DNA of 64,000 nucleotides from Legionella gresilensis (GTDB lineage Bacteria; Pseudomonadota; Gammaproteobacteria; Legionellales; Legionellaceae), in NCBI RefSeq assembly GCF_900639865.1, contig NZ_CAAAHX010000007.1, positions 124,001 to 188,000 of the forward strand, read 5' to 3'. How positions within the stretch are numbered: position 1 is the stretch's first letter; each line of letters starts with the position of its first letter. The notes under the pieces were generated by a model that was not told the DNA's origin, ran no database searches, and was given only the letters and a program-made list of their open reading frames with translations. This document shows, piece after piece, positions 43,263-52,494 of this stretch. The position numbers and the translations under genes were made by a program.

Positions 43263-44891
43263 ATGACATACAGGACGTTCAAAGCGCAGATTGCGCATGA
43301 AACTATAATTGAATATATAAAAGATAGCGTAAGTAAAACGACCGTTATTCAAGTAATTAATAAATTAAGCTTTGCTACTCTAACTGAGACGAGTATTAAT
43401 GGTTATAGTCATCTCATAGATGCTATTCATTTAAGCTCGGTCATGACTGATATCAATGTTAAGGAAAAAATAAATTTTTTAATTGATATAATCTTAAAAA
43501 GAGCCCAATCCTTAGGAAAGGAAGCAGTTCTTTTTCTTTTAAAAACACCTTGTCATGGTGGTTTTACACCCTTTGGCTCCTTATTAAAAGAAGCGCATAA
43601 GGAAAATTTAGATACATTTCTCAATACTATTCATAATTTAATTAACAAAAAATATTTAACTTATCAAAACTATAAGGATATATTTTTTTACAACAGCAAA
43701 CAGGGCATGAACGCTTTTTATATTCTGCTACGTAGTGAAAACAAAGAGAATTTTCAAACTTATCTTAATGAAATTCATTATAGTATTGATCAAGGAATAA
43801 TAAGTGCTTCCGATTATATTAATTTTTTTCTTTTAGCAAATCAGCCTTCAATATTGCATCTTACTAATTTAATTAATTCAACTAATTTTCCTGTCTTGCT
43901 TGACGAAATAAATTATTTAATTGAGCAACAATGGTTAACTACAGAAAAATTTTGTGAATTTATGGGGAAACGCGATGTAAATGGCTACACTTTATTACAT
44001 TCTATTATCAAAAATGAAGCTAATGTAACGAATTTAAAGTTAATACTAACTCAATTGAAAAAAGTAACTAAAGCTCAATGGTTAGAGCCTGAAAAATTAG
44101 CAGCTATTTTATTTGCTAAAACACCGCGCAGCTTTTCTATAATTCATTTAGCAGTATTTAATAATAATTTGAATGTTGCAAAAGAAGTATTGGCTTTTTT
44201 AAATGAATGTGTTCAAGAAAAATTAATTACAAAAAATCATTTTCAAACATTGTATTTGCAGTGCAATCAAACTGGGCTTAGTGTTTTTGCAAGCGCTATT
44301 AAAACGGGTAAATTAGAAAACGTAAAGTTATTTATAAATATAATACAACAAGCGGTTATGGATAAATGGTTATCATTTCGCTCTTGCCGTAAATTATTCT
44401 TTCAAGCAAGTAATATACGAACTACCCCTTTACATCTTGCTTTATTGAGTGAAAATCCAGCAATTATAGAAGAATATTTATTAGCTTTAAAAGTAGGTTT
44501 GATCAAAGGTTATTTTAAAGAAAGAGATATCAAAATATTATTTCAAAAGCCAGACAATAATAGTCGTACTCCATTGTACGAAGTAGTTCAAAGTCAGTCG
44601 CTGCCAAGAGTAAAATTTTTATTAGATCAATTAAAGAATCTTTGCTCTGTAGATGTTTATTTAACTATTTTAAATCAAAAAGTAGAAGGTAATTTAGTGG
44701 TGTGTCATGGTGATAGAAAAGTAGCTGGAAAGATCAATGCTCTTCTCAAACAGGAGAGAGAACTTAAACTAGTAGACTGTTTAGATTCTATCATAACTTA
44801 TTCTGCTGATCGGTTCTTTAAAACTAATTTTATGAAAAATAAAACCAATTTAGAGAATGCTGACACATATGTCTTAGGGAAATTTTGTTAA
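43263..44891 (+). CDS. Ankyrin-like repeat protein (effector candidate), 542 aa
   Basis: The 542-residue soluble protein contains repeated helical pairs of 50-60 residues. Some carry the ankyrin signature, such as NGYTLLHSIIKNE (~240), FSIIHLAVFNNNLNVAKEVL (~290), TTPLHLALLSENPAIIEEYL (~393) and SRTPLYEVVQSQSLPRVKFLL (~440). The earlier repeats (GGFTPFGSLLKEAHKENLDTF, GMNAFYILLRSENKENFQTYL) are more diverged. These repeats bind proteins. Most Legionella ankyrin proteins are translocated effectors. The repeats are longer than the canonical 33 residues, as in the Ank-like modules of L. pneumophila. No catalytic domain is seen. The C-terminus is short and polar. Confidence 0.8.
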   Translation: MTYRTFKAQIAHETIIEYIKDSVSKTTVIQVINKLSFATLTETSINGYSHLIDAIHLSSVMTDINVKEKINFLIDIILKRAQSLGKEAVLFLLKTPCHGGFTPFGSLLKEAHKENLDTFLNTIHNLINKKYLTYQNYKDIFFYNSKQGMNAFYILLRSENKENFQTYLNEIHYSIDQGIISASDYINFFLLANQPSILHLTNLINSTNFPVLLDEINYLIEQQWLTTEKFCEFMGKRDVNGYTLLHSIIKNEANVTNLKLILTQLKKVTKAQWLEPEKLAAILFAKTPRSFSIIHLAVFNNNLNVAKEVLAFLNECVQEKLITKNHFQTLYLQCNQTGLSVFASAIKTGKLENVKLFINIIQQAVMDKWLSFRSCRKLFFQASNIRTTPLHLALLSENPAIIEEYLLALKVGLIKGYFKERDIKILFQKPDNNSRTPLYEVVQSQSLPRVKFLLDQLKNLCSVDVYLTILNQKVEGNLVVCHGDRKVAGKINALLKQERELKLVDCLDSIITYSADRFFKTNFMKNKTNLENADTYVLGKFC

Positions 44892-45125
44892 AGGGGAGAA
44901 TTATCAAGATTTAAGGAGAGGGAAAAATAGGAGGATATAAAACAATAGCTGGTTTGTAATTTTAATATAGTAAATAAAAGTGGCTGTTATATTTAATGTA
45001 AAAAATAAAATATTAACAGTCTTTTAATTTTCTTTTTTTAATAGCAAGGGTAATTGCATAATAAATTGCTCATTTATCTATTTATTTTATAATGCAATCC
45101 TGTTGTGCTAGTCTTAAGGTCTTAA

Positions 45126-46343
45126 ATGATAATCAAAGAAATAGATAATCCTGGTAAAGGTAATTGCGCCTTTTATGCATTTGCAATCGGCTTAATTGAT
45201 ATTATTAAACATGAAATCGCTAGGGAAGGAGTAAGTGCAACTTTCCAAAAATTAAAAATTTTAAGTATGGAGGTACTTGATCTATCAGCTGATGCTTTTC
45301 CTATTAAATTAAATGAAATTAATGAATTTAATTTTAGCGATCAATCTATTTCATTGTTAAATAAAATTCAATACTGTTTTAGGCATATCATTTATAATCA
45401 TCGTAAACGAGAGCTTTTTGATAAACCTTTAAATTCTCCAGATGAATTCCCTCCTACAGCATTTATAGATTTTACAGAAATGGTTCACTGTTTTGCTAAA
45501 AATGATTCAACAGATAATCATTACAATGGTCTTATTAATTCTTCTGCTGCACGTGAGTATGGTATAGAAGTGGCGAATAAAATTAAAGTGCTAAGACAAC
45601 GAAGGGAGCGCTTAAGTCGATGGTATCCTGAAAATCCACAAGACAAAAACTATAATGATGCTAGAAGAAAGTATATGTTTAACAGCTTTGATGAACCCAT
45701 TAATCGCTTGATCTTGGAAGCCTTTAAGGAAGATGTTTATATGAAGACTGAATCTTCCATACAACTTAAAAGTAATTCTTGTATTGTGGCTGCTATGAAA
45801 GACATTACAGTTAATTATCGTTGGGGTACGCATCGTGATTTAGATGATTTGGCTAATATATTTGAAATTAACTTTAATACCTTTAATTATGGGAGAAACA
45901 ATTATTTATATGGTTCTGCCAATATAGCGAATCGACCCTCTATCACTTTAAATAATAGAAATAACGGCCATTGGACTACAAATTTAACATTTTTAGGCCA
46001 CTTTAGAGGCAAACAATATGGGGACTTTTCTAAAGACAGCATACTAACTAAAGAGGAAATAAAAAATATTCTTTTAACTTATACCTCAGGTTGGAAAGCA
46101 TTAATTACCACAAGACATCATTTACCAAAGGCTAAAGAGCTTATTAAAGACTGTGATAGCGAAAAGCAAAGCATTTTCGATATCCTTGTTAAATTAAATC
46201 AATATAGCAGTGATATAGAGTATGCTAGTAATAGCTCTTTTAAAAAACGTCTTGATTATATTTTAGCAAGAGCTAAATATAGCTTTTCAATCTCTGAGCA
46301 ACCTATCAATGAATTGGTTGATAACGTAAGAGCTCAGATATAA
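45126..46343 (+). CDS. OTU-like cysteine protease (putative deubiquitinase effector), 405 aa
   Basis: The protein begins with MIIKEIDNPGKGNCAFYAFA, the Cys loop of OTU-family deubiquitinases (DxGxGNCxFYA), with Cys14 as nucleophile and Asp7 in the loop. The matching His is in NNGHWTTNL (~His282), where OTU proteins have H-W/Y. The 265 residues between Cys and His are much longer than in eukaryotic OTUs but resemble the insertion of the Legionella Lot deubiquitinases (LotA/B/C). No signal peptide is present. A host-ubiquitin target and Dot/Icm export are inferred. The third catalytic residue is not clear. Confidence 0.75.
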   Translation: MIIKEIDNPGKGNCAFYAFAIGLIDIIKHEIAREGVSATFQKLKILSMEVLDLSADAFPIKLNEINEFNFSDQSISLLNKIQYCFRHIIYNHRKRELFDKPLNSPDEFPPTAFIDFTEMVHCFAKNDSTDNHYNGLINSSAAREYGIEVANKIKVLRQRRERLSRWYPENPQDKNYNDARRKYMFNSFDEPINRLILEAFKEDVYMKTESSIQLKSNSCIVAAMKDITVNYRWGTHRDLDDLANIFEINFNTFNYGRNNYLYGSANIANRPSITLNNRNNGHWTTNLTFLGHFRGKQYGDFSKDSILTKEEIKNILLTYTSGWKALITTRHHLPKAKELIKDCDSEKQSIFDILVKLNQYSSDIEYASNSSFKKRLDYILARAKYSFSISEQPINELVDNVRAQI

Positions 46344-46430
46344 TTTAAAATTTATTATCATTTATAAGAAGTGGAATTTAGAATCCTCATAGACTCTTTA
46401 TTCCCCTCTTATTTATATTTGAATTCATTT

Positions 46431-46462
46431 AACGCCAAACATCCTATCATGTTGGCGTTATC
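46431..46462. terminator. Hairpin between convergent genes
   Basis: AACGCCAA and TTGGCGTT form an 8-bp stem with a ~13-nt loop, followed by ATCCTTTTAT. It lies between the OTU-like gene and the small secreted protein gene. Confidence 0.45.
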
Positions 46463-46465
46463 CTT

Positions 46466-46705
46466 TTATCGCCAGCAACGTAGAAATCCTCGAGCATTTA
46501 TCCAGCAATCGGGTCGACCTGGAATAGGCGTAGCATAAGGGCCTGGATGATTAGGTACACAGCGGCCAAAGTAGGTCATATGATAACCAAAACCACAGCC
46601 TTGTGCTGCGAAACTTGTAGAAGAAGTAAATATTCCTAAAGTTAAAATAATACCCACACTTAAGGTGAATATTAATTTAGCTAAATAATTAGAATTGACT
46701 TCCAT
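46466..46705 (-). CDS. Small secreted Cys-containing protein, 79 aa
   Basis: After a long signal-like hydrophobic region ending SFA-AQ, the mature part (~45 residues) reads GCGFGYHMTYFGRCVPNHPG and ends in WINARGFLRCWR, with four Cys. This is a layout I know from short secreted GCG-CRVP-type peptides in various proteobacteria, of unknown function. The SD is AAAGGAGTATTGGT, about 8 nt before the ATG. Export to the periplasm or outside is predicted; disulfides are likely. Confidence 0.72.
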   Translation of the reverse strand: MEVNSNYLAKLIFTLSVGIILTLGIFTSSTSFAAQGCGFGYHMTYFGRCVPNHPGPYATPIPGRPDCWINARGFLRCWR

Positions 46706-46963
46706 ACCAATACTCCTTTTAAAGTATTATTCAACTTAATTATAGAGTTAATTTTAAAAATATGGATTATAAATTGATCAAAAAGATAAAAAAGTATTAA
46801 TTTTTGGCTTTTCTTATTTAAATTTGATACGGCTAAAAATAACAAAAAATGTATTAATTATATGATTTATGTAAATTTTTTAAAATTAATTTATTTTTTA
46901 AAGATTTATTTAAGAAAGTCATGTTATAACAGTATCTCCCTAATAATAAGAAGAATTAAGGCT

Positions 46964-48691
46964 ATGAGACGTTCTTTATCCGAATTAATTTGTGATGATT
47001 TAGAGGAATTGGCTTACTTTGGATCAGATGTAGTTGCAAGTGAGGAAGTTATCCGGTTCTTAATGACTATGTATCGAAATAAAAATACTTTAGGGGAAGT
47101 AGATGTAATCCATAAAATTCAGTTTCCAAATATACTTAAAGACATTTTGCAAGATAATGATACCTATATTAAAAACCAACATAACTTAGCTCTTTCCAAT
47201 AATCATGTTCCTCGATTTAAACAATATCAATTTTTAATTGAAGTAGGACAGCGTAGTCAATCTCAGCAGCGACAACCTGATAAAGTGCATTATTGCGCAG
47301 TTGACTTATTTCTTGTCCCAGGTGAAAGGCCAGTTGCTTTTGTGGCGGATCATTATCGAGGGCATGATGGTTATTATCAAGAATTTCAGCAGGCAGCCCG
47401 CGAGCTTAATATTTTTTTTATCATAGCAGGAAACAGTGTTTATCAAGCAGATAGTGTACATTGTCCTGTTTTTTCTCTCTATCACCTCAGATTAACATTT
47501 CGGGATAATGATTTTATAGTTGATTTTTTGTTGGATATAACCAAAAGAAATAATGCTTGTGAGCATATTTTAATTAATTGGCATTTATTACCGCCAGATT
47601 ATTTACTCTTATCGCAAAGTGTAAGTATGTTATGGAAATATATTGATGCGGTTAAACTGCGAGAGCAAATTAATGATGCATTGCCAAGTAAAGTATTAAC
47701 GCAAGCGTTCTTTGATAAAAATTTAAGTATAGGACTCTATCCGGATAGACACGAGCAGGGAAAGATTCGTAATAGAAATATCAAATTGCTTGCGAATAAG
47801 ATGGCGGGTGAAGCTGTGGTTCTTTTAGAACAAGAGAAAGAGGAATTCTATAATGAGTCAGTACTTACAAATATCTGTTATAAAGCGCGTTATCCATTAC
47901 TGCACAAAGTATTAATGGCAGCTTTAACTATTTCATATGAATATACACAAATTCTAGATAATTCTGCAAATACGAATTTCGAGCCTCATCCTTTATTTGA
48001 GTTAACATTTTCTTATGCTAGTGTAATAGAAAAATGTTTAAAAAATAAAAGTTTTGCCAGCATTCTTAATAATCGTTCGGTTTTAATAGCTTTGCAATTG
48101 AATTGGATTAATCCATCTGATTTATTGAATACTCTTACCGAGCTTAGTAATGAACGCAAAGTTAATCGGGAAAATTGTAATTTTATTTTTAATAACTTAA
48201 ATGGTTTTGCAAAAATTATAGAACGATTACTTAGCGATAATAAAACGCTTGATAAAGATCTTTTAAAACTCTTGCTATCTCCTAGAACGAAGGCGTTCTT
48301 TGAGAAAGAATCATTAGCTGATTTATTTATGAAAGGATTAATTGCAATAGAAAGCATTGAGCACATCCACCCTCATCAAATTGATAAAAATTATTATGCT
48401 CAATTAGAAGATGATAGTAAAAAAATAAATTATCTACATGATACCTTTCTTATACAGCAAGACGATATTTTTAGTTCTGATTCTTCTCAAGATTATGAAG
48501 ATTTTGCCCTATTTGAGGTGCCTGAACCTACGGCCATTTCTGAATTAAGTTTATTACAAAAACCAGACTTAAATATTTCATTATTAGCACACTCTATGAG
48601 TAAGTTAATTTTTAATAATAAGCAAGAAAATATAACTGAAGGAGTTGATGATAATTCTAGTTCACAATTAATTGCTATTATCAGTAATTAA
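46964..48691 (+). CDS. YopJ-like acetyltransferase/C55-type cysteine enzyme (effector candidate), 575 aa
   Basis: I start at the ATG at 46964 (TAAGG just upstream), not at the open frame further left, which has no SD. Residues 95-185 match the YopJ/C55 core. A catalytic His lies in KVHYCAVDLF (~His109), an acid in VAFVADHYRGH (~Asp129) and Cys in ADSVHCPVFSL (~Cys167). The spacing His-20-Asp-38-Cys resembles PopP2/YopJ (HxxxVD ... D/E ... QxDxxxCxxFS). YopJ enzymes acetylate Ser/Thr/Lys of host kinases and need host inositol hexakisphosphate. The C-terminal 380 residues are helical and of unknown function, much longer than in other YopJ proteins. Function and export are inferred. Confidence 0.72.
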   Translation: MRRSLSELICDDLEELAYFGSDVVASEEVIRFLMTMYRNKNTLGEVDVIHKIQFPNILKDILQDNDTYIKNQHNLALSNNHVPRFKQYQFLIEVGQRSQSQQRQPDKVHYCAVDLFLVPGERPVAFVADHYRGHDGYYQEFQQAARELNIFFIIAGNSVYQADSVHCPVFSLYHLRLTFRDNDFIVDFLLDITKRNNACEHILINWHLLPPDYLLLSQSVSMLWKYIDAVKLREQINDALPSKVLTQAFFDKNLSIGLYPDRHEQGKIRNRNIKLLANKMAGEAVVLLEQEKEEFYNESVLTNICYKARYPLLHKVLMAALTISYEYTQILDNSANTNFEPHPLFELTFSYASVIEKCLKNKSFASILNNRSVLIALQLNWINPSDLLNTLTELSNERKVNRENCNFIFNNLNGFAKIIERLLSDNKTLDKDLLKLLLSPRTKAFFEKESLADLFMKGLIAIESIEHIHPHQIDKNYYAQLEDDSKKINYLHDTFLIQQDDIFSSDSSQDYEDFALFEVPEPTAISELSLLQKPDLNISLLAHSMSKLIFNNKQENITEGVDDNSSSQLIAIISN

Positions 48692-48730
48692 TTGTGATTT
48701 AACCAAATAATCTATTTATTAGTAAATTGA

Positions 48731-48752
48731 TTTTAGGGCTTAAGCCCTAAAA
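48731..48752. terminator. Bidirectional terminator-like perfect palindrome
   Basis: TTTTAGGGCTTAAGCCCTAAAA is a perfect 22-bp palindrome followed by TTTTATTT on the plus strand. It sits between convergent effector-like genes. Confidence 0.7.
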
Positions 48753-48754
48753 TT

Positions 48755-49936
48755 TTATTTAAATTCAGGAGAAAGTTTAGGCTTTTTATTGGGAGGGTTA
48801 TCTTCTAAAATCGTTGGCCTAAAAAATGTAGTAGGCACTTTTAAGGTACTAATTTGATTAGGGACTATCTTCATTTTAAATGCAACAGTTTCCTTAAGAG
48901 ATGCTTCTAATACGTATTGATCTATGTAATTAATAATATCATCTGTCTGGAAAATGCCCTTCCTTTTAAGAACAGGCTGAATCTCACGAAACCAGATGCG
49001 TATAGCAGGGCTATGCAACCATTTAACCGCTAAATTCTCACTAATATTATAAAATTGCATTAATTGTGCAGTTTTAATAGCAGTTCGCGTATATAATTTT
49101 TCTAAGCAATAGTACGCTTTATCATAAGCTAAGCCATAAGTTCCCATTAATTGTTTAATAATGGATGATTTATTTTTTACTTCGCTAATATCATACACAT
49201 GTTCGGCATACATGAGGCCATCTTTTTTGATAGCCTTTACCAAGTTTTTTATAAGTTTTTCATCTTGAATAAAAGATAGAGTATGTAGCGCTAGTGATTC
49301 ATTTAGAAAGCGATGACTGCAATAGCCTTTATCATCCACGTCATTTAAACCAACTAAGTGATTACCCAACAGATCTGGTAATTCTTTAGCTTCATAATAT
49401 TTTGCTACTAAAGCAATATGCCCATCTTGAGCTGCGCCAAGAAGAATCAATTCTAAAATTTTATTTTTTGTAGCTAGAATCTCTATATCGTTAGAAGAGG
49501 TAACTAAATTTATATTGCCTAATAATTGTTCAAGATGTATGCTGTCACCAGCACATACGCTAGCATAAAGTCGCTGTGTGTGATTATTACTTAATTGAGC
49601 TAGTTGATAAAATTTTTTTCTTCTTACCTCAGGAGCTAACATTTTAAAATGTTCTAATTCGGTATCAATTTGAAACTGTGCCTTTAATTTTTCTGCAGCT
49701 TCAATTTGGGAGTTTTCAATTAAGGCTTGTAGAACATATTCAGGACCTGCGCCAAATTGATTAATAAGTTTGAGGGCTTTGTCAATATGGCCATCTGATA
49801 CTAATTTCGCGGCAACAGTAGAAAAATTCTCATTGTTTTCTTTTTCATCAATACATGCTCCCTGTTTTAATAATAATACTAATGCTTGATCGTCATTAAT
49901 TAGGGCACATTCATACATTTGATTAAAGAAAGACAT
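48755..49936 (-). CDS. Ankyrin-like helical repeat protein (effector candidate), 393 aa
   Basis: The 393-residue protein starts with MYECALINDDQALVLLLKQGACIDEKENNENFS, an ankyrin-like repeat (ALINDDxALVLLLKQGA), and continues with weaker helical pairs such as KLVSDGHIDKALKLINQFGA and NKILELILLGAAQDGHIALVAKYY. These repeats mediate protein contacts. The C-terminal ~60 residues hold a Pro/Lys-rich tail (EDNPPNKKPKLSPEFK). No signal peptide or membrane segment is present. The repeat type and position next to the YopJ-like gene suggest a host-directed protein, but no activity is visible. Confidence 0.75.
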   Translation of the reverse strand: MSFFNQMYECALINDDQALVLLLKQGACIDEKENNENFSTVAAKLVSDGHIDKALKLINQFGAGPEYVLQALIENSQIEAAEKLKAQFQIDTELEHFKMLAPEVRRKKFYQLAQLSNNHTQRLYASVCAGDSIHLEQLLGNINLVTSSNDIEILATKNKILELILLGAAQDGHIALVAKYYEAKELPDLLGNHLVGLNDVDDKGYCSHRFLNESLALHTLSFIQDEKLIKNLVKAIKKDGLMYAEHVYDISEVKNKSSIIKQLMGTYGLAYDKAYYCLEKLYTRTAIKTAQLMQFYNISENLAVKWLHSPAIRIWFREIQPVLKRKGIFQTDDIINYIDQYVLEASLKETVAFKMKIVPNQISTLKVPTTFFRPTILEDNPPNKKPKLSPEFK

Positions 49937-50064
49937 TTTAATACATCCTATAAAACAAATTGCTGAGGGTAGCGTTTTCTTAATCGTTTTTCAAAGAGAT
50001 TTTATTGACACTCTGTAAAAAAATTAAACCTTATCTTGGCCGTTCTTATTTTATCCAAATAAAA

Positions 50065-50093
50065 TTGACATAGACATATAGTTGATTTAGGAT
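50065..50093 (+). promoter_or_regulatory. Promoter of the thiamine salvage operon
   Basis: TTGACA (50065-50070), a 17-bp spacer and TAGGAT (50088-50093). Transcription would start near 50100, directly before the TPP riboswitch. Confidence 0.65.
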
Positions 50094-50103
50094 TTTGAGC
50101 TTA

Positions 50104-50187
50104 ATCACCAGGGGTGCTTTGTATAACAAAGCTGAGAAATACCCTTATAACCTGCACTGGATAATGCCTGCGGAGGGAGAGTGAGTT
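50104..50187 (+). ncRNA. TPP riboswitch (THI element)
   Basis: The conserved blocks are all present: AGGGGTGC, GCTGAGA, ATACCCTTATAACCTG, CTGGATAATGCC and TGCGGAGGGAGAGT. They lie between the promoter and thiE. Thiamine pyrophosphate binding would switch off the thiE-thiM-thiD-tenA operon. Whether it acts on translation or by termination is not settled: the SD GGAGAA before thiE lies about 70 nt downstream. Confidence 0.95.
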
Positions 50188-50254
50188 TTGTTTAGATTAG
50201 GCTTTTTTAGCTAGTCGTTCATTGCTCTTTTTGCTCCAAAGTTAGGAGAATGCA

Positions 50255-50902
50255 ATGAATATAGCTGCTCTTGATCTTTGCTTAGTCACGCAAATAAATA
50301 ATCAATCTATAGATGATTATCTTCAATTTATTGAATTGACTGTAAAAGGTGGTGTTACCTTAGTCCAACTTAGAGATAAGGTTAATCCTTTATCCAAGAT
50401 ACGTCCCTTAGCCCTTGCATTAAAATCCTTATTAGCCAGATTACATATTCCATTTATTATTAATGATTACGTGACACTCGCCTTAGAAATTGATGCAGAT
50501 GGGGTGCACTTAGGTCAGTCTGACATGCCGCCTGAGCAGGCTCGTCGTTTACTTGGGCCAACTAAAATAATTGGGTATTCTGTTGAATCTTACGCTGAAC
50601 TTACACACGCCAACCAGTTAAATTGCATAGACTACATTGCTGCTAGTGCAGTCTTTCCTAGTCAAACTAAAACTGATTGTAAAACTATTTGGAATTTAGA
50701 GGGTTTAAGACAACTTGCAACTCTTTCTAAACATCCCGTCTTAGCAATTGGAGGAATTAATGTTCATAACGTCATGCAAGTTATTAGGCATGGTGCCTGC
50801 GGTGTTGCTGTAGTTAGTGCACTTCACGAACAGGTAAATCCTTTCATTGTTGCAAAAGAATTAATTCGCAATATTTACAAGGTGAAATTTAATGCAGTAT
50901 GA
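50255..50902 (+). CDS. thiE: Thiamine-phosphate synthase
   Basis: The 215-residue protein has the TIM-barrel ThiE signature: LVQLRDK (residues ~35-41), FIINDYVTLALEIDADGVHLGQSDMP (~68-93), then IGYSVESYAE and AIGGINVHNV. ThiE couples hydroxymethylpyrimidine diphosphate to hydroxyethylthiazole phosphate to give thiamine phosphate in the cytosol. It is the first gene behind the TPP riboswitch and overlaps thiM by 11 bp. Synthesis genes thiC and thiG are absent from this operon, so it looks like a salvage route. Confidence 0.95.
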   Translation: MNIAALDLCLVTQINNQSIDDYLQFIELTVKGGVTLVQLRDKVNPLSKIRPLALALKSLLARLHIPFIINDYVTLALEIDADGVHLGQSDMPPEQARRLLGPTKIIGYSVESYAELTHANQLNCIDYIAASAVFPSQTKTDCKTIWNLEGLRQLATLSKHPVLAIGGINVHNVMQVIRHGACGVAVVSALHEQVNPFIVAKELIRNIYKVKFNAV

Positions 50903-51677
50903 AACAGTCTATATGATGGTAAAGCGTATTAAAGAAAGAAAACCACTGATTTTAAACATTACCAATCAGGTTACGATAGAATTTGTTGCTAATGGATTAT
51001 TAAGTTTAGGCGCTTCCCCTATAATGACTATGGCAACGGTTGAAATTGACGCTTTAGTTCATTTAGCAGATGCGGTCGTCATTAATATTGGTACTCTCAA
51101 TGATGAATTTATTACTTTATGTGATAGAGCTTGTTTAGTAGCAAATGAATTAGGTAAGCCTATTATTCTTGATCCTGTCGGTGCTGGAGCAAGTTTATAT
51201 CGCACAGAAACATGTTTACATCTTTTAAAGCACTATCACTTCTCCGTCATACGCGGTAATGCCAGTGAAGTTGGCGCGTTATGTAACTTTAATCATACAA
51301 CTAAAGGGGTTGATACCAGTATTACCACAGCAGAGGTTATAAAGGCAGCAAAATACCTTTCAGTAGATAAGCAGACCGTAATTGTTATTAGCGGCCAAAC
51401 TGATGCCGTGATGCAAGATGATCAAGTTACCTTATTGCATAGAGGTTCTGAGGTAATGCCTTTAATTACAGGCTCCGGTTGCCTGTTAACAGCTGTCATA
51501 GGCGCATTCCAAGCAGCGCATGATCATCCTTATATTGCCGCTTGTGCGGCTGTCATGTTTTATGGAATTTGTGGTGAGCTGGCTGCTCGAGTAGCAGAAG
51601 GCCCAGGTTCTTTTAAAGTTCATTTTCTAGACGCCCTAGCAAAATTTCCAGGACGAGGTGATTATGATGAAGAATAA
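50892..51677 (+). CDS. thiM: Hydroxyethylthiazole kinase
   Basis: The 261-residue protein matches ThiM: KPLILNITNQVTIEFVANGLLSLGASPIM near the start, ILDPVGAGAS (~residues 97-106), IRGNASEVGAL and the glycine-rich GSGCLLTAVIGAFQA (~196-210) with the catalytic Cys-containing GSGC loop. It phosphorylates 4-methyl-5-hydroxyethylthiazole from breakdown of thiamine. The gene overlaps both thiE and thiD, a sign of tight translational coupling. An SD lies inside the end of thiE. Confidence 0.95.
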   Translation: MQYETVYMMVKRIKERKPLILNITNQVTIEFVANGLLSLGASPIMTMATVEIDALVHLADAVVINIGTLNDEFITLCDRACLVANELGKPIILDPVGAGASLYRTETCLHLLKHYHFSVIRGNASEVGALCNFNHTTKGVDTSITTAEVIKAAKYLSVDKQTVIVISGQTDAVMQDDQVTLLHRGSEVMPLITGSGCLLTAVIGAFQAAHDHPYIAACAAVMFYGICGELAARVAEGPGSFKVHFLDALAKFPGRGDYDEE

Positions 51678-52494
51678 TCTTGCTTGTGTTTTAAGTATTG
51701 CAGGAACAGATCCCTCCGGAGGAGCGGGAATTAATGCAGATATTAAAGCTATTTCAGCTACTGGAGGCTATGCTGCAGCCGTAATTACCGCCTTGGTTGC
51801 ACAAAATACCCAGGGTGTGCAATTTATTCAACCTGTTGACGCTGACTTTGTAGATAAGCAAATGGTATCCGTCTTAAGTGATTTAACCATACAAGCTATC
51901 AAAATAGGCATGTTACATGATGAACATATTATCAATATTGTTTATAAAACGTTAAAAAAATTTAAACATATACCAATCATACTTGACCCAGTGATGGTTG
52001 CTAAAGATGGATCTCATTTATTGCAATTAAAAACGCTTAATCATCTTAAAGAAAAACTATTAAGGCTAGCCTCTTTAGTTACACCAAACTTATTTGAAGC
52101 AGAACACTTATTAGATGAAAAAATTAACAATAAAGCTGAAATGCAAGCTGCGGCTACTACTTTAGGTCAAACATTGCAAGTTAATGTCCTTCTTAAAGGT
52201 GGGCATCTTAAGGAGCAGCAGTGTTCAGATGTTTTTTATAGTCTACAAGAAGATACTTGTTATTGGTTTCGGGAGAAGCGCGTCATAACAACAAACACAC
52301 ATGGAACTGGATGTACTTTATCTGCAGCTATTGCCTCTTACTTCGCTCAAGGATTTTCTCTTCTAAAAGCAATTGAGAAAGCAAAGTATTATTTAACCCA
52401 GGCCATTATATCTGGAAAACGATATCACATAGGTCAAGGTTTTGGTCCTGTGGATCATTTTTATTTTTTGGAGAATCGATTACATGATATTTAA
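51664..52494 (+). CDS. thiD: Hydroxymethylpyrimidine (phosphate) kinase
   Basis: The 276-residue product shows the ThiD pattern: SIAGTDPSGGAGINADIKA (HMP site), ITALVAQNTQGV, IILDPVMVAKDGS and the anion-hole NTHGTGCTLSAAI near residue 210. ThiD phosphorylates HMP and HMP phosphate. GAGGTG lies 7 nt before the ATG at 51664. The GTG at 51658 and the ATG at 51667 are alternative starts. The gene begins within the end of thiM and ends within tenA. Confidence 0.95.
   Translation: MMKNNLACVLSIAGTDPSGGAGINADIKAISATGGYAAAVITALVAQNTQGVQFIQPVDADFVDKQMVSVLSDLTIQAIKIGMLHDEHIINIVYKTLKKFKHIPIILDPVMVAKDGSHLLQLKTLNHLKEKLLRLASLVTPNLFEAEHLLDEKINNKAEMQAAATTLGQTLQVNVLLKGGHLKEQQCSDVFYSLQEDTCYWFREKRVITTNTHGTGCTLSAAIASYFAQGFSLLKAIEKAKYYLTQAIISGKRYHIGQGFGPVDHFYFLENRLHDI

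Noticed and set aside
46862-46963. Upstream start of the YopJ-like gene
   Set aside because: No SD precedes it and the extra residues are low-complexity; the ATG at 46964 is better placed.
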